64,000 nucleotides of DNA from Dactylonectria macrodidyma (lineage: Eukaryota; Ascomycota; Sordariomycetes; Hypocreales; Nectriaceae): assembly GCA_020744425.1 (NCBI GenBank), contig JAGMUV010000004.1, positions 1,860,001 to 1,924,000 on the forward strand, given 5' to 3'. The notes under the pieces were generated by a model. It was not told the DNA's origin, ran no database searches, and was given only the letters and a program-made list of their open reading frames with translations. The stretch's first letter is position 1, and the number at the start of each line of letters is the position of its first letter. Below are positions 43,447-55,371 of this stretch, one piece after another. A program made the position numbers and the translations under genes.

Positions 43447-46308
43447 CTACCAGGTCCCTGTGAGCTTGACATCTCTCGAGCTCTCTCCTACGGCAAATCC
43501 GTATTTGCCATCCACCAACATGACCCAATTCTGCCTGCCCACGTCCCAGTAACTCAGGTCCCTCCTTGTGAGGTCAAACTTGACCGTCTTACTCTCGCCC
43601 TTCTTCAGGAACGGCTTCTCAAAGCCTCGGAGGACGCGGACGGGGAACTCGACTCCGGATGTCTCGGGGTACGAGAGGTACAGCTGCGGCACGGCCTTGC
43701 CCGCCACCGACCCGTTGTTGGAGACAGTGACGGAAACGGTGACGTACGTCTCCCACAAGTCGGGATTTCCTCCTTCGGCACCTCCAGCTTCGGAGAGAGG
43801 CTGCTTCACCTCATACCCGTCTGGGTAGGGATAGTGTCCCTTCTTTATCTCACTAGCCGACTCGATGTACGGATATATGTAGTTCTTCAGCTTGCGAATT
43901 TCGCTGGGAAAGAGTGAATCCTTTACGGCGGGGATGACGCTGTCGAAATGCGGCGGTTTTGCGGCATCAGCTGGGCGCTTAGCTGGGAGTGCCGCCTTCT
44001 TCTTCCGCTGCGTGACCTTGAGATCCTTGTACTCAAACGACGTATAGGAGAGCCCAAAGCCAAACTCGAACCGGGGTTTAATCTCGTACTTGTCAAAGTG
44101 TCTATAGTCGACGAACAATCCCTCGTCAAAGTTCTGCTGCGGCACAACCGCATTGGGCTGGTACATGACCCGCCCTCCCTCGCCATACTCATCAAGAGTC
44201 TTTCCGATGGTGTAAGGCAGCTTGCCACTGGGGCTTTCGTCTCCGAATATGATACTCGCAATTGCATTGCCGCTCTCCTGGCCTGGCAGGTTTGCTGCGA
44301 GCACCGCCTTGATCTTTGGGTGCTCAATCCACCTCTCCACGACCACGGGTCCGACGGCATGCATCACCACCACTGTTGAGCCAGATCCATCTCCGCAGTG
44401 GTCAGCGACCTCGAGAACCAGATCGTCGCCGCCGTTCTGCAAGAAGAGATCGTTGCGATCGCCACTGACCTTGCCCCACGCCAGATAACCTTCGCCCGCG
44501 TCAGAGTTGGCAAAGACAATGCAAATGTCTTGGTCTCTAAACGCATTGGGGTCTTTGCTGTAGCGGACATCATTAGAGAGAAAACCGGTCACCTTAACTT
44601 TCTTGTTGTTGAATCCTTTTTTCAGTGCATCCACTGGGGGAACGAGGTATGGGAACTCGACCGCGCCGCTACCCCATCCGGAGCCCAGAGTGCCTTGATT
44701 GCAACCTCGATCTGGGCAGTAATTGGGACCATGGCCAGGGCCGGCATCGTCTCCAAAAATCCCGACGCGGAGCTTGCCGGTTGCCTTTCGTGCTTTAGAA
44801 GAGCCCGTAGTCCCGTTGCGACTCAAGGGCAGGATCCCGTCGTCGTTCTTGAGTAGGACGGTTCCTTCAATGGCAATTTGGCGGGCGATGAGCGAATGAT
44901 TGCTCTGGACGTTGACGTACTCATTGACCTCGACTTTTTCTTGCGGAGATGAACTGCCTGGTGCAATGACGTCGAACTTGTCGAGTGTCCATGACGAAAA
45001 GTTAGGCCCCGTGTTGTTGAACAGCTTCTTATTATCTTGGCCGAGCTGATACCAAGAGGCGACGATTCGAACCACCATATCATCCAGCCGATCAACCGGA
45101 AGAGACCCGTTCAGGATGGCCGTAGTCATATGGGGGCCCCAAAGGGAGTCGCCGTCTTGCCATTTGAGACCATCTCCCGGCATCGACATGTCCAGTCCGG
45201 ACAGAGCACTCGCCACGCCAGACCGCTGGGCCAGCCAATCTGACATGACGAATCCCTGGAAGCCCATCTCATCTTTCAAAATACCGTTGAGCAGTTTCGA
45301 ATTGCCGCAGGCATACGAGTTGTTGACCATGTTGTACGAACACATGACGCTAGCGACGCCAGCCTTGACGGCGTCAGCAAACGGCCAAGCATACAGTTCG
45401 TGCAGGGTGCGGTCGTCGATGTTGGACGATAAGGCATTGGGAAGGGCCCACTCCCAGGACTGGCGGAAATGCTCTTGCTCGTTGCCGATAAAGTGCTTGA
45501 TGGTGGCCATGACACCCTGATCTTGGATCCCTTTGACGGTTTGGGAACCGCCAATGCCCTGGAGGTATGGGTCAGGTCCAAAGCCTTCCCAGTTGCGACC
45601 ACCGGCGGGCATGCGGCCAAGAGGCCCAACGCAGGGTCCGAGGAGAATGTTGATGCCCTTGCCGCGAGCCTCGAGGCCATGAGCTTTGCCGTGCTCATAC
45701 ATGAGCTCCTTGTTCCAGGTGGCGCCGACCGTGATCCCAGCAGGGAAAGCAGTGGCATTGTCGGCCATTCGGATGCCCAGTGGTCCATCTTGAAGAGCCA
45801 GACCAGGAAATCCGACATTTAGAGCCGGGCCTGTATTTCCCACAGCCAATCCCATGCTCCATCCTGTTCCGGTGGTGATGTTGACCTTCTCAGGTAGCGT
45901 CATCTTGGACACCAGAGCAGCAGCCTTCTTGTAGCTTTCTGCCCACTGCTTCGCGGTGCCGCCTTTGGGGCTCGGGTACCATGGCGGCGACTGGCCGTCG
46001 GGCGGCGTAATTTTAATCTTGTCGTAGTTGAAAGCCCCCAAGACTGAAATGATGACCCATATAGCTAAGATGATGACAAGGAAGGTCAAGCAGCATCGCC
46101 GTTTTGGTGAACAGCAGAACGCTCGACAACCAGCCACCCAGCGCGCCTGGCGCTCCTTGGACGAGAGCAACGATTTCTTCCTTGATTGGAGGGGAATTTC
46201 ATCGAGGTAATCTATACCATCAAACTCGGACTGTTCATCAGATTCGTAGCCGTCATCCTCGGTCGGCCTCCTGGCAGGCTTAAGCAGGCCTTCTCTGCTG
46301 GCATCCAT
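43447..46308 (-). CDS. Glycoside hydrolase family 3 beta-glucosidase, type II membrane-anchored
   Basis: A single-exon 953-residue protein. The ~70-residue N-terminus is hydrophilic and likely cytosolic, followed by one transmembrane anchor (72-93, CCLTFLVIILAIWVIISVLG), so the catalytic part would face the ER lumen or outside, as in the bglE-type fungal GH3 group. The GH3 N-domain shows LQDGPLGIR, GRNWEGFGPDPYL, KHFIGNEQEHFR (271-282) and nucleophile Asp357 in GFVMSDWLAQRSG. The C-domain begins around IAIEGTVLLKNDDGILPLS, and a fibronectin-III-like domain closes the protein. It releases glucose from beta-glucosides such as cellobiose; membrane forms are thought to act near the cell surface. 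Start chosen at the only N-terminal Met upstream of the anchor; stop TAG 43447. No lesions seen. Confidence 0.94.
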   Translation of the reverse strand: MDASREGLLKPARRPTEDDGYESDEQSEFDGIDYLDEIPLQSRKKSLLSSKERQARWVAGCRAFCCSPKRRCCLTFLVIILAIWVIISVLGAFNYDKIKITPPDGQSPPWYPSPKGGTAKQWAESYKKAAALVSKMTLPEKVNITTGTGWSMGLAVGNTGPALNVGFPGLALQDGPLGIRMADNATAFPAGITVGATWNKELMYEHGKAHGLEARGKGINILLGPCVGPLGRMPAGGRNWEGFGPDPYLQGIGGSQTVKGIQDQGVMATIKHFIGNEQEHFRQSWEWALPNALSSNIDDRTLHELYAWPFADAVKAGVASVMCSYNMVNNSYACGNSKLLNGILKDEMGFQGFVMSDWLAQRSGVASALSGLDMSMPGDGLKWQDGDSLWGPHMTTAILNGSLPVDRLDDMVVRIVASWYQLGQDNKKLFNNTGPNFSSWTLDKFDVIAPGSSSPQEKVEVNEYVNVQSNHSLIARQIAIEGTVLLKNDDGILPLSRNGTTGSSKARKATGKLRVGIFGDDAGPGHGPNYCPDRGCNQGTLGSGWGSGAVEFPYLVPPVDALKKGFNNKKVKVTGFLSNDVRYSKDPNAFRDQDICIVFANSDAGEGYLAWGKVSGDRNDLFLQNGGDDLVLEVADHCGDGSGSTVVVMHAVGPVVVERWIEHPKIKAVLAANLPGQESGNAIASIIFGDESPSGKLPYTIGKTLDEYGEGGRVMYQPNAVVPQQNFDEGLFVDYRHFDKYEIKPRFEFGFGLSYTSFEYKDLKVTQRKKKAALPAKRPADAAKPPHFDSVIPAVKDSLFPSEIRKLKNYIYPYIESASEIKKGHYPYPDGYEVKQPLSEAGGAEGGNPDLWETYVTVSVTVSNNGSVAGKAVPQLYLSYPETSGVEFPVRVLRGFEKPFLKKGESKTVKFDLTRRDLSYWDVGRQNWVMLVDGKYGFAVGESSRDVKLTGTW

Positions 46309-46848
46309 GGTCTGTCATGTATTCAAAACAAAAGTCGCTGCTGGAAATGTGACAAGACAGCGAGGGATTTTATCCCAAGCTACGGAGAAGATGAGAGCGA
46401 GTGGAATGAAAACACCAAGGACTGTGCGACGGATGAGATCTAATCCGATCCCGATCAAAGGTTGTTGTTATGGACGGTCGAAGTATGGTCAGCTATCTTG
46501 CGTCACATCCCCTGGACGGATACGACTGGTGGCGCTGTGACGTCCCGCGGATCCCGATAAGTCAACTGCTTGTTCTTCATTTGGATCGATTTCACAATAC
46601 TGGCTGATCAGGAGATATAAGCGGCCTTGGAATGATTGATTTGATCCAAGGAACATGAAAATCATGACATTATTAGAATCGGATCAAATAGAGGCCAACT
46701 TTTTTCCCTGTGAAGCTGGCCCATGGAAGCTACTTGCTACACCGGCACATCTTCGGCAAAATTCATCCGCTCATCAGCATCTCGAGATTCTCTGAGTGGC
46801 AAAGCCATCCCGCCAGCATCATCGTCATCCCACGCCCAATTGCCCAGC
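46309..46848. other. Divergent promoter region of GH3 and uS14m genes
   Basis: About 540 bp between divergent start codons. No other gene is seen, and no regulatory motif I can name with confidence. Confidence 0.6.
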
Positions 46849-47411
46849 ATGTCGATGTTCCGCGCGAAGAAGCTCGACCTGGGCTGCTTCGTCAATGTCC
46901 GCACCCTGCGTGACCACACGAAGCGCAAGGTCTTTGAGCAGAATGAGACCGAAAGGTACGCAAACTCTTCCCCCGCCTTGCGATGGATGGACAACCGATC
47001 ACGACTCTTGCGACGACAACGACTGCGACGACAGCACCTCCGACGGCTGCGCTACACACCTCGCTTAGATCAGGACCTCTTTACTGTATAAACGAGCGCA
47101 TCGAGCTAACTGAGCTGGTTGCAGGCAAGCCCTTCGATACATCATCCGCAATACCACCCTCCCTCCTCGAGTCCGCGCCGAAGCCCAGCTGCAGCTGTCG
47201 CAGATGCACTGCTACACCCGCCCAACCCAGATCCGAAATCGGTGCATCATGGGCGGCCAGGGCCGTGGTGTGCTGAGCGACTTCAAGCTCACGAGAGTAA
47301 GCCAACCCCGCCGAGCTCCAACACAGCCCCGGATATTAACAGCCACAGTTCAACTTCCGAATGGAGGCCATGGCCGGAAACCTGCCTGGTGTGAAGAGAG
47401 CCAGTTGGTAA
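46849..47411 (+). CDS. mrp2: Mitochondrial small-subunit ribosomal protein uS14m (Mrp2)
   Basis: Three exons: 46849-46955, 47125-47296 and 47349-47411 (342 nt, 113 residues). Introns are 169 nt (GTACGC...GAGCTAAC...GCAG) and 52 nt (GTAAGC...ACAG). The protein starts MSMFRAKKLDLGCFVNVRTL and has the S14 features: RDHTKRKVFEQNETER, an Arg-rich core LPPRVRAEAQLQLSQM, CYTRPTQIRNRCIMGGQGRG and the C-terminal SDFKLTRFNFRMEAMAGNLP with a short tail ending in W. It belongs to the head of the mitochondrial ribosome small subunit and contacts rRNA. Length matches fungal Mrp2. An upstream in-frame Met at 46723 would add ~42 residues and is disfavoured, because the conserved protein begins at MSMFRAKK. 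Confidence 0.94.
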
Positions 47412-48222
47412 AGAAACGACAGACCTTAATGCTGGACGGACCCGAGCAAGGGAGCGCTGTATGACTACGTGTTGGACGCGATGTATCAGTCTTAGATTGG
47501 AAAAGACCGACACGCGCAAACGACTCGAAATGAGGAAATAGACAACCAGACACGACTGTACAATACAATGTGAATACCAAACCACCTCCCCAAGTGGATG
47601 TTTCTCATTCATGATACGATTGAACATGGGCGCTTGAACAAGAATTGATGGGCAAACTGCGGTGGAAGTGGAAGTACCGCATGAAAGGCAGATAGACACT
47701 TCCCTCCGCGCATCTCGAAGCTCACATAGCTCGTAGGGTCTTGCGTGTATTATTGCAACTTAGTTGTCGTACGTTGACTTCATGCTCTTTTTGTCTCTAT
47801 GTTTGTATCTGGCTGTGTTGCTGGCACAACTTAGAAAAAAACAGTTTTCTTCGCAATTTAAGCCCTTCAAAACCCCAATTCTTCCCCTGTTGCCTATGAT
47901 CCAGCTTTCCCAACTCCTTGAGATGGAAAAGGCTTAAATCGGTATGAGTATATATTAGCCTGAGAAGCTAGGGACTTCATGATCACTGTATCCACAAACG
48001 AATCCCCATCTTTAGACGCCAGTCGCATCCAGTTGTCTCCACTTATTGAAGTCCGGTGAGGCGCCGATAAGCCCCGATAACCGATAAGGCAGCGACAAAT
48101 GTATTTTTGCCTGGGATTCAAGTCAAACCAAACATCAATCGCCACCCCGCCAGTACCAACTCATCTTCATTCATTCAACCTCGCATCCAAATCCAGTCCC
48201 CGCGAAGCAAAATCTGCCCATC
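47412..48222. other. Intergenic, promoter of the Cwc25 gene
   Basis: About 810 bp, no gene. The 100 bp before the ATG is rich in CATC/CAACC leader-like sequence. Confidence 0.6.
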
Positions 48223-49530
48223 ATGGGAGGCGGCGATCTCAACTTGAAGAAGTCCTTCCATCCCGGACTGCGACGCAACCAGGCAGCCGTCTACGATGAA
48301 GAACAAAAGGCTCTTGCCGAGCGCAAACGCACCCAGCAGCGCATCAATGAGATCAAGGAGGAGCGCGCGAAAGAGGAGCTGCAGCAGCAGCTAGAGGCAG
48401 CCGGCGGAAAGAAGCGCGTCGATCGCGTCGACTGGATGTATCAGGGCCCTACCGATGGCCAGACAGGCACAACGGAGGAAACCGAAGCGTACTTGCTGGG
48501 CAAGCGCCGGATCGACAACCTAATCAAGGGAACGGAACACAAGAAGCTGGAGAAGCAGGCTGGAGAGGAGAGCTTCATGGCCTTGCAAAACGCCAACAGC
48601 GCCCGCGATACGGCAGCCAAGGTACGCGACGACCCGCTGCTAGCCATCAAGCGACAAGAGCAGGCCGCGTACGAAGCCATGATGAACGACCCGATCAGGC
48701 GCCGTCAGCTCCTCGCTTCCATGGGCGTCGAAGACGATAAAAAGAAGGACAGGTCAAAGCGAAAGGAGGAACGACATCGAAGGAGACATCACCACCGCCA
48801 TCGCAGCCCCGATTCCGACGAGAGGCGCCACAGGCGGAGACGGTCGCACTCACGATCGCGAAGCCCCCGAAGACGCGACAGATCACAAGACGAAGACCGC
48901 TACAGACGACGAGACGATTCTTCAGACCGCCGTTCTCGGCGACGTCGAGACGGTTCCGATGAGGCAGAACAACGACCCCGTCGACGGGATAATGAGAGAG
49001 ATCGTTCAGAACGCCAAGATTCGCACCGGCGTCGAGATGATGACCGACGACAAGATGACGGGCGACGGCACGATGACGGTCGAAGGCGACAAGACTCAGA
49101 ATCCGGGGACGAACGATCTCGGCGGAGGCGCTCTGAACCTTTCAACCGCTCAGAACCTTCACGCAATGGCTACAACGGCGATTCCAGGCGAGATGCACGG
49201 AAGAGCTACGGTGGCGATTCCCGGGACCGGGGTCCAAGGAACAATGGAGGCGGCGCTCGCTCCGAGAATGATCAAGCCAAGGAGGAAGAGCGACAGCGCA
49301 AGTTGGCGGCAATGCAATCTGCAGCATCGGAGCTCGATGAGGACCGAGTGAAGCGACTGGCGGCGCTAGAAGATCGGGAACGGGCGCGACGGGAGGCGGA
49401 CGACAGGGGACGAGAGCGTGGGGGAGATCGGGGCTTCGTGAATGGACTTCATCGCCAGGCGGCGGGCAAGATGGACCTGGCTGAGAGGGTGGGCCGTGGA
49501 AGGCAAGGCTTCCGGGCGGATGATGATTAG
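48223..49530 (+). CDS. cwc25: Pre-mRNA splicing factor Cwc25
   Basis: A single exon, 435 residues. The first ~60 residues ([20 protein letters not shown], then a charged helix [20 protein letters not shown]) are the Cir_N/Cwc25 hallmark, and [13 protein letters not shown] (78-90) is the second conserved block. A helical part to ~180 includes [20 protein letters not shown]. The C-terminal half is a long Arg/Ser/Asp-rich (RS-like) region ending [13 protein letters not shown]. In yeast Cwc25 joins the spliceosome at step one and positions the branch helix for catalysis; the nuclear role follows from the family. The extended RS region is typical of filamentous fungi compared with the shorter yeast protein. 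Downstream of the uS14m gene and on the same strand. Confidence 0.92.
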   Translation: MGGGDLNLKKSFHPGLRRNQAAVYDEEQKALAERKRTQQRINEIKEERAKEELQQQLEAAGGKKRVDRVDWMYQGPTDGQTGTTEETEAYLLGKRRIDNLIKGTEHKKLEKQAGEESFMALQNANSARDTAAKVRDDPLLAIKRQEQAAYEAMMNDPIRRRQLLASMGVEDDKKKDRSKRKEERHRRRHHHRHRSPDSDERRHRRRRSHSRSRSPRRRDRSQDEDRYRRRDDSSDRRSRRRRDGSDEAEQRPRRRDNERDRSERQDSHRRRDDDRRQDDGRRHDDGRRRQDSESGDERSRRRRSEPFNRSEPSRNGYNGDSRRDARKSYGGDSRDRGPRNNGGGARSENDQAKEEERQRKLAAMQSAASELDEDRVKRLAALEDRERARREADDRGRERGGDRGFVNGLHRQAAGKMDLAERVGRGRQGFRADDD

Positions 49531-52334
49531 GTTTGTGTACCGGCTTTAACTAAATTAAAGGATAAATATCCTACTAAAGCAGTCTGAATTATTCATAATA
49601 TGTATCCCAATGTTAATCACAAAGGAGCAGTGAAGTTGATGCTTTCGTGGTGTGTAGTGTGGTGTTTTTCTGCCACCCCTTGAGTGGATAGCAAGCGATG
49701 AGAGTGAACCGGCAATAGTGGCAGGAAAACACTACGGACTTTCGAGCATTACTTACTCTATGTCCTTAGTATCAATTTTATAAAGATTGATACATTAGTC
49801 GAATTTAGAGCCTAATTCAGTCCAGTTTATGGCCTTTTTTATATACATTCTATTCTCTAATTTGGTATTGATGTAGCTTTTATAAGCTGCTTATTTTGCA
49901 ATAAGTGTGTGCAGTGTTTTCCTTTCCACGGAGGACCGGTAATACGTTAACATAAATGGAATACCAACACCAAAGGCTATCAGCGACTATTGGTGACTAC
50001 CGATCATGAATCACAAAGAGGAATAGCCCGAAATCAAGACGAGACTGTTCTGTGTCTTTGACGCTAGCATGACGGACCCGCCGAGGCTGAGCGAGACCAG
50101 CTGAATCGTGACGGAGAATCGATGATGTACTCGATGATCTAGATGCCACCTATCCAAGATGGAAGCGGCCTAGTCGGGGCGAACCTAACTAAAAATGCCA
50201 TCAGTAAAATAGTCCCAATGTCGAATGTGCTAGAGAACGAGGAGGAACGCAATGGGTTTTCCTGACTCGAAAGACCTCTTTCGCGGTGGGCGGCCAGGGT
50301 AGAACTGGGGGATCATGATCCATGGGGGCGATCCACGACCACCGCGCACAGGCACGCTACACGATGCCAATGCAAGTCCTCAAGTGCAGCTGATAATACA
50401 GAATGATCTAGGCCAGTTTCTCCGAAAATCTATCCAGTATTCTCTCAATGCCTCTTGTGCCTTGTTGCTTCCACGTTCGGTCCAGCCGCAAGCCCAGCCA
50501 GGTCCATGAATGCAGAGTTTACACGAACAACGGGCTATCGACATGCTCCGCAGCCAAGGGCTAACTCAATACAGAGGAGAGGCTGTGGATTTACACTTTG
50601 CCAAGAATCTGCTATGCAATGTAGGGAGCCACGAGCATGTCTCAAGCAATGGGTCTAGGTCGGGGTGGAGAAGTGACTTTTCATTGTCTGTGTGTATCCT
50701 CCCAGCAGCCCGTTCCCATTGTGTCGATTGTGTCTCACTGCGGGCGATTTTAGTGAGAGGGGGGGTGGCATGCACGTCTGTCGTGCCGCTGCAACGCTAT
50801 GAAGTTGAATTCCCGTTCCGCAGCGAATCTGCCACACACAAAGGGGGCGTCTCCTCGAAAAAGCCGTGCGCTGGAATTCAGGGACGAGATTGTCCCATCA
50901 TTACTTATATACAGGTTCCCGCCCTCGGTACCGTCCGAGGGCGACTCGCTTCGGCATGGGGTGCGGAGTTGATTGCAGGTTTCGCTTCTGAATGCCCCAT
51001 AGGCGCCCAATTTGAGGGACGTCGACGAGGCCCTGGCCCGGTACGCGATGGCGCTCTGAAGAACAGTGGCAGAAGAGGGGCTTTTTTCGGCCGCTGGAAA
51101 TTCAACTAATTAGAACCGGGCGGGGGAGCGCTGTTCAGTGGAGAGGGTGTCTTACCCATGACCGTCAGCCTAACAGGAAAAAGGAACCCTCTGCTAGACG
51201 CCCGTCGGCAAATTGATCCCCGCCTGTCCAATCAACGGCTGCATCTGTCATTCCTGCTGGGCTCGGGAGCTGGTTCAAGGCCTCTTCCGGGGGTGGTGTT
51301 GCAATCACTGAAAAGCATGCACGAGCACGCTAGACACATCCGCGCGAGACACAGAAGGCACTAGGACGTACAGTAGCCTGCAATTAGAGAGGCAGGTACC
51401 AGACGCTGCTATGAAGCATGAAGTAATAATGCTCCCTCATGGTTGGCGATCAATTGCGGTATCTGTCTCTGTAGTGCTGCGGCAGTGAAATCCAGCATCC
51501 CTGTTCCTTGCTCGCTCGACTTGACGCTCTACGTATTCTTCTCCCGCTCTGGCTCTGTTCTGGCTCTGACTTCATCTCGAGCCCCCCCCTGCAACGCTCC
51601 AATCCAGCGGCTCATTTCCTGTTCTCCCCGGTTCATCACTCGGCCTTTTTATATTTCTCTACGCCTGGCTTGTGACCTCTGATCGACGATTGGTACCTGG
51701 GCTGTTCTTGATTTTCGCACCTAACTTGAGAGTCCTCTGCACGACACCCTGGTCAAAACTGCTACCGCCGCCATACCCAACTTGCGTACGACCCACGTAA
51801 CAGTACAGTAGCGACGGTACCGAACAACCCCAACAAGGCTACCTCCACCCTGCGCCTCTGGCCGTACCTCCGCCTCGCGACGCTGCAACCCGAAAACGCT
51901 CACCTTCCGTTCTGCATCTTTCTAACCCTCTACATCACTGCTCCGTACATCCCTCTCCGCATCTTCTCGCCCATCCTCGCCCCGTTCCATCGAGTTGCAT
52001 GCGGTTGCGATTGCGGCGTCCGGTCCAGCTCCAGCACAATCACCCACGAATCCGAGACTCGAGTCCACCCTCCGCATTCGTCCTCCGACGTGCGCGCGCC
52101 ACCCTCGTCGGACAACGCATTTCGCCTCCAACACCAACACCTCTACGGGTACCGTTGCCACCAAGGTTCTGAGAGTTCGCGGGCCGCACAATCTCCTCGT
52201 CTCCAACACTCGCCGACAAAACTACACTGTCAAATTCACATCGCGACTCCGTCACTAGATCCTCAACCTCGACTCCGAACTCGATACCGACCCCGATCTC
52301 GACTACCCCCTCTCCTCCCCACGATCTCAACGCG
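49531..52334. other. Intergenic, long leader/promoter of the Rho3 gene
   Basis: About 2.8 kb. The right part (51480-52334) is strongly pyrimidine-rich with CTCTACATCACT-like words, which suggests a long transcribed 5' leader. Open frames in it (51922-52464) are Ser/Arg/Pro-rich without domains. The left part, 49530-50300, is AT-richer with no gene. Confidence 0.55.
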
Positions 52335-53258
52335 ATGCCTGCTCTCTGCGGAGGTTCCAAGACGGTCCAGCGCAAGCTGGTACTGCTGTGCGTATGGCCT
52401 TTCGCCTTTGGCCGTGCCTGGCCTAGGCGATGCCTTCATCCCCCGAATCCCGCCGGCTGACTAGAGTGTGATTTCCAGGGGCGACGGTGCTTGCGGAAAA
52501 ACGTCGTTGCTGAATGTCTTTACGAGAGGGTATGCCTTGAACCCCCATACTTCAGGCTAAGAATCAAACTCACCCTTTGCGCCAGCTACTTTCCGACCGT
52601 CTACGAACCTACCGTTTTTGAGAACTACGTCCACGGTACGAAACTCCAGCGTCCCCCAGCGCCGAGCGACACCTGCAACGAAACTAATCCGTTTACCCTC
52701 CAGACATCTTTGTCGACAGCGTCCACATCGAGCTGTCCCTCTGGGACACCGCCGGTCAGGAAGAATTCGACCGGCTAAGATCCCTCTCCTATGGTAAGCG
52801 CCCCCTGTTATCACGAACCGCCAACCCCCTCACCGTCCCCTCGTGTGGCCCCCGTCGCGAACCCACATGCTAACCAGGGTCCAGACGACACCGACCTCAT
52901 CATGCTCTGCTACTCAGTCGACAGCAAGGACTCGCTGGAAAACGTAGAGTCCAAGTGGGTGGGCGAAATCACCGACAACTGCCCTGGCGTCAAGCTGGTC
53001 CTAGTTGCCCTCAAGTGCGATCTCCGCGAGCAGGGCGAGGGCGAGGAAGAGGAGGCCGAGGCCGGCGAGCAGCGTGAGAAGCGGCCCACCATCACCTACG
53101 ACCAGGGCCTCGAGGTCGCTCGGCGCATAGGCGCGCTACGGTACCTCGAGTGCTCCGCCATGAAGAATCGCGGCGTCAACGAGGCCTTTACCGAGGCGGC
53201 GCGAGTCGCCCTGAGCGTCAAGAAGGATCGCGAGGACAGCAAATGCACCGTCATGTAA
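52335..53258 (+). CDS. rho3: Rho-family small GTPase Rho3
   Basis: Five exons: 52335-52387, 52479-52529, 52586-52635, 52704-52793 and 52885-53258 (618 nt, 205 residues), introns 56-91 nt. Motifs in order: P-loop GDGACGKT (19-26), effector region [13 protein letters not shown], switch [29 protein letters not shown] in place of the usual NKxD/TKxD loop as in fungal Rho3, an acidic/basic insert ([16 protein letters not shown]), CSAMKN, and the C-terminal prenylation box CTVM. Rho3 directs exocytosis and actin-dependent polar growth at the hyphal tip, at the plasma membrane after lipidation. The exon count and the very short first exons are usual for fungal Rho genes. The start [18 protein letters not shown] matches the family N-terminus. 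Confidence 0.95.
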
Positions 53259-55371
53259 GAGCTAGATGGATGTCCCAGCTCAGCCACCGAGCCCCGTCAC
53301 CATCCGAAATCCAGGAGACGAGCCACCACTACGACCAGCCGAACCCGCCGAACCTTTGAATCCCATCTCGAAAAGCAAGCCAGAGTAGACTCGTTGCCTC
53401 CCAACCCTATACGACGTGTCCCCGCGACACCTGGCATGGCGGATGATTATCCCAACCTACCCACCTATCCTCACAACAGGCGTTTCGGTGCCACTGTTTT
53501 CGAATTCAAATCCCCCCTTCCCGATTCCGTCGGGCTTCCACTGTACATAACGAAGTGCGGCATATACGCACATAGGGACAAGGTGTTGCATGTGGGCTTT
53601 GTTTTTTATCTTATTTTTATTGATGTCGTCGTTACCGGTGCTTGGACGGCAGTTGTCGCATCCTTGGAGATACGTGGCGCAGCTGGAGGAGGGAGGGCCA
53701 CGGAGAGGAACCCTCATCTACCCTCTTCACAGATATACTCGTCCTTTTTTTTTCTATGTGGTTTTGGTCATTTTTTGTTCTTATTCTCTGGCACGTATCC
53801 CCCCACTAGTAAGCGAAGTTCAATGCGAATTCATTCTCTCCACGACAACGTATGGCTGGCTGGGTTTCAGGCAAGGATCAGCGGGTAAAGAGAAAGTGAT
53901 GAGGTGGCCTAATCCGAACAACGCCCACATGCAGCGCGCATTACATATACGAAGGGGGGCGACCTCGGCATTCTGTTGCGTCGAGACGATTTCATCGCGC
54001 AGGCATGCGGCGTCGTTGCGGCGTCGCAGCTGCACCGCCACCGTGGGCCATGCGATCGGATGCATCGATATCCATGCAAGCTGGCACCCCTCTCCCCCGC
54101 GTCTTGGGGATGAACGGGGACACTTTATGCCAGTCTTTCTTGTTTCTCAGCTCCTCTTTTGTTGTCGGGGGTCACATTGAGCAATCGGCGATCTTGACAC
54201 ATGTCGGCAAGGCTTTGGGGGGTTGCGTTTCAATGCGTTTAGACGTGGTTCCATGCGCGACGAGGTTTTTCAGCTGGCTGCTGTGTGACGTGAACAAGTG
54301 CAAGCCACCTGTTAGGGTGCGTGTCACCCACCGTCAGCATAGCATCGTGTTGAGGGCAAATTGAGTGGCTGGGACAGTGCGCCGTGTATTACGACTCTTC
54401 CGAGAATAGTTCTGAATTAGCGAGTGATGTTCCTCCTATTGATGTTGACAGCTTTCTATCACTGTTGACAGCTGACACTTGATGGATAGCTCGCACACAC
54501 TCACCAATTGAATGGCCGCTGTCCAACCCTCTTGTAGTTCGTCACTCCAACAGAGGAAGAGGAAGCAAATATGAATGTGAGTGATCAAATTGAGAGTTAT
54601 TAAATAAATCTTCCGGTAGCGATTCTGGGCTCACCAAGGGGTAGGGCGCTCCCCGCCTTGGCTGGGTCTATCACTCCCGAATCCAACAACCACCACCGGC
54701 TTATCTTTCTTTAATATTTTCGTCTCTTAGGTTACCATCGTCGGACAGAGCTAGAACCCTGAGAAAGGGTTCTTCCCGTTTTAGCTATCGTCTGTGTGCT
54801 GCACCGCGGAGTCATCCCATTGCTACTACGTAGTTTCAGTCACGGAGAAGATCATGATGCTGACCGTACAAACCAGGGGTGGTGTTGTGGCGTAACTAAA
54901 CACCATCGACGTCATAACCACCCCCCAAAACCACCAGGTCTGAAGGAATGTGACGATGCGCTCGCGCTCATCACTTCCGCTTCAACGATAGGTCCCTGGA
55001 TATCAGCGCGTCATTGCAAGACTGTGATTGGTGTTTCATCAGCTTTCTTTTTCCCGGCTCGAGTTGGACCCTGGGCGATTGGCCCTACCCTACACAACTA
55101 TTGACGTCACCTTGGCAATCTTCCCGCCCAGAAACTGGCTGCCAGCGTGGGACAAGCAGGTTTGAGGGTGAGGATGCACAACGGTCATGACAAGCTTTCT
55201 GAGCGATCTCGTGCCAGATTGTGTCTCTGGTGAAACGTAAAAGGCGATGAGGAACCCAGTTGCAAAGAGGAGATATTTACTTATCTTTCCCATCCAGCTT
55301 TGAATACATCAATATATCTTGCTTGTCACTATAGCGCCATCTTAGGCCACTAACACTGAAATCAACACAAC
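53259..55371. other. Intergenic, no gene seen
   Basis: About 2.1 kb after Rho3. Plus-strand open frames at 53394-54364 carry T-rich 3'-UTR-like sequence and no domains. The last few hundred bp are the promoter of the repeat protein gene. Confidence 0.55.

Noticed and set aside
51922..52464. Ser/Arg-rich open frames upstream of Rho3
   Set aside because: They sit in a pyrimidine-rich leader, overlap each other on both strands and have no domain.
53394..54364. Plus-strand open frames after Rho3
   Set aside because: T-rich 3'-flank-like sequence, no domain and no good start context.
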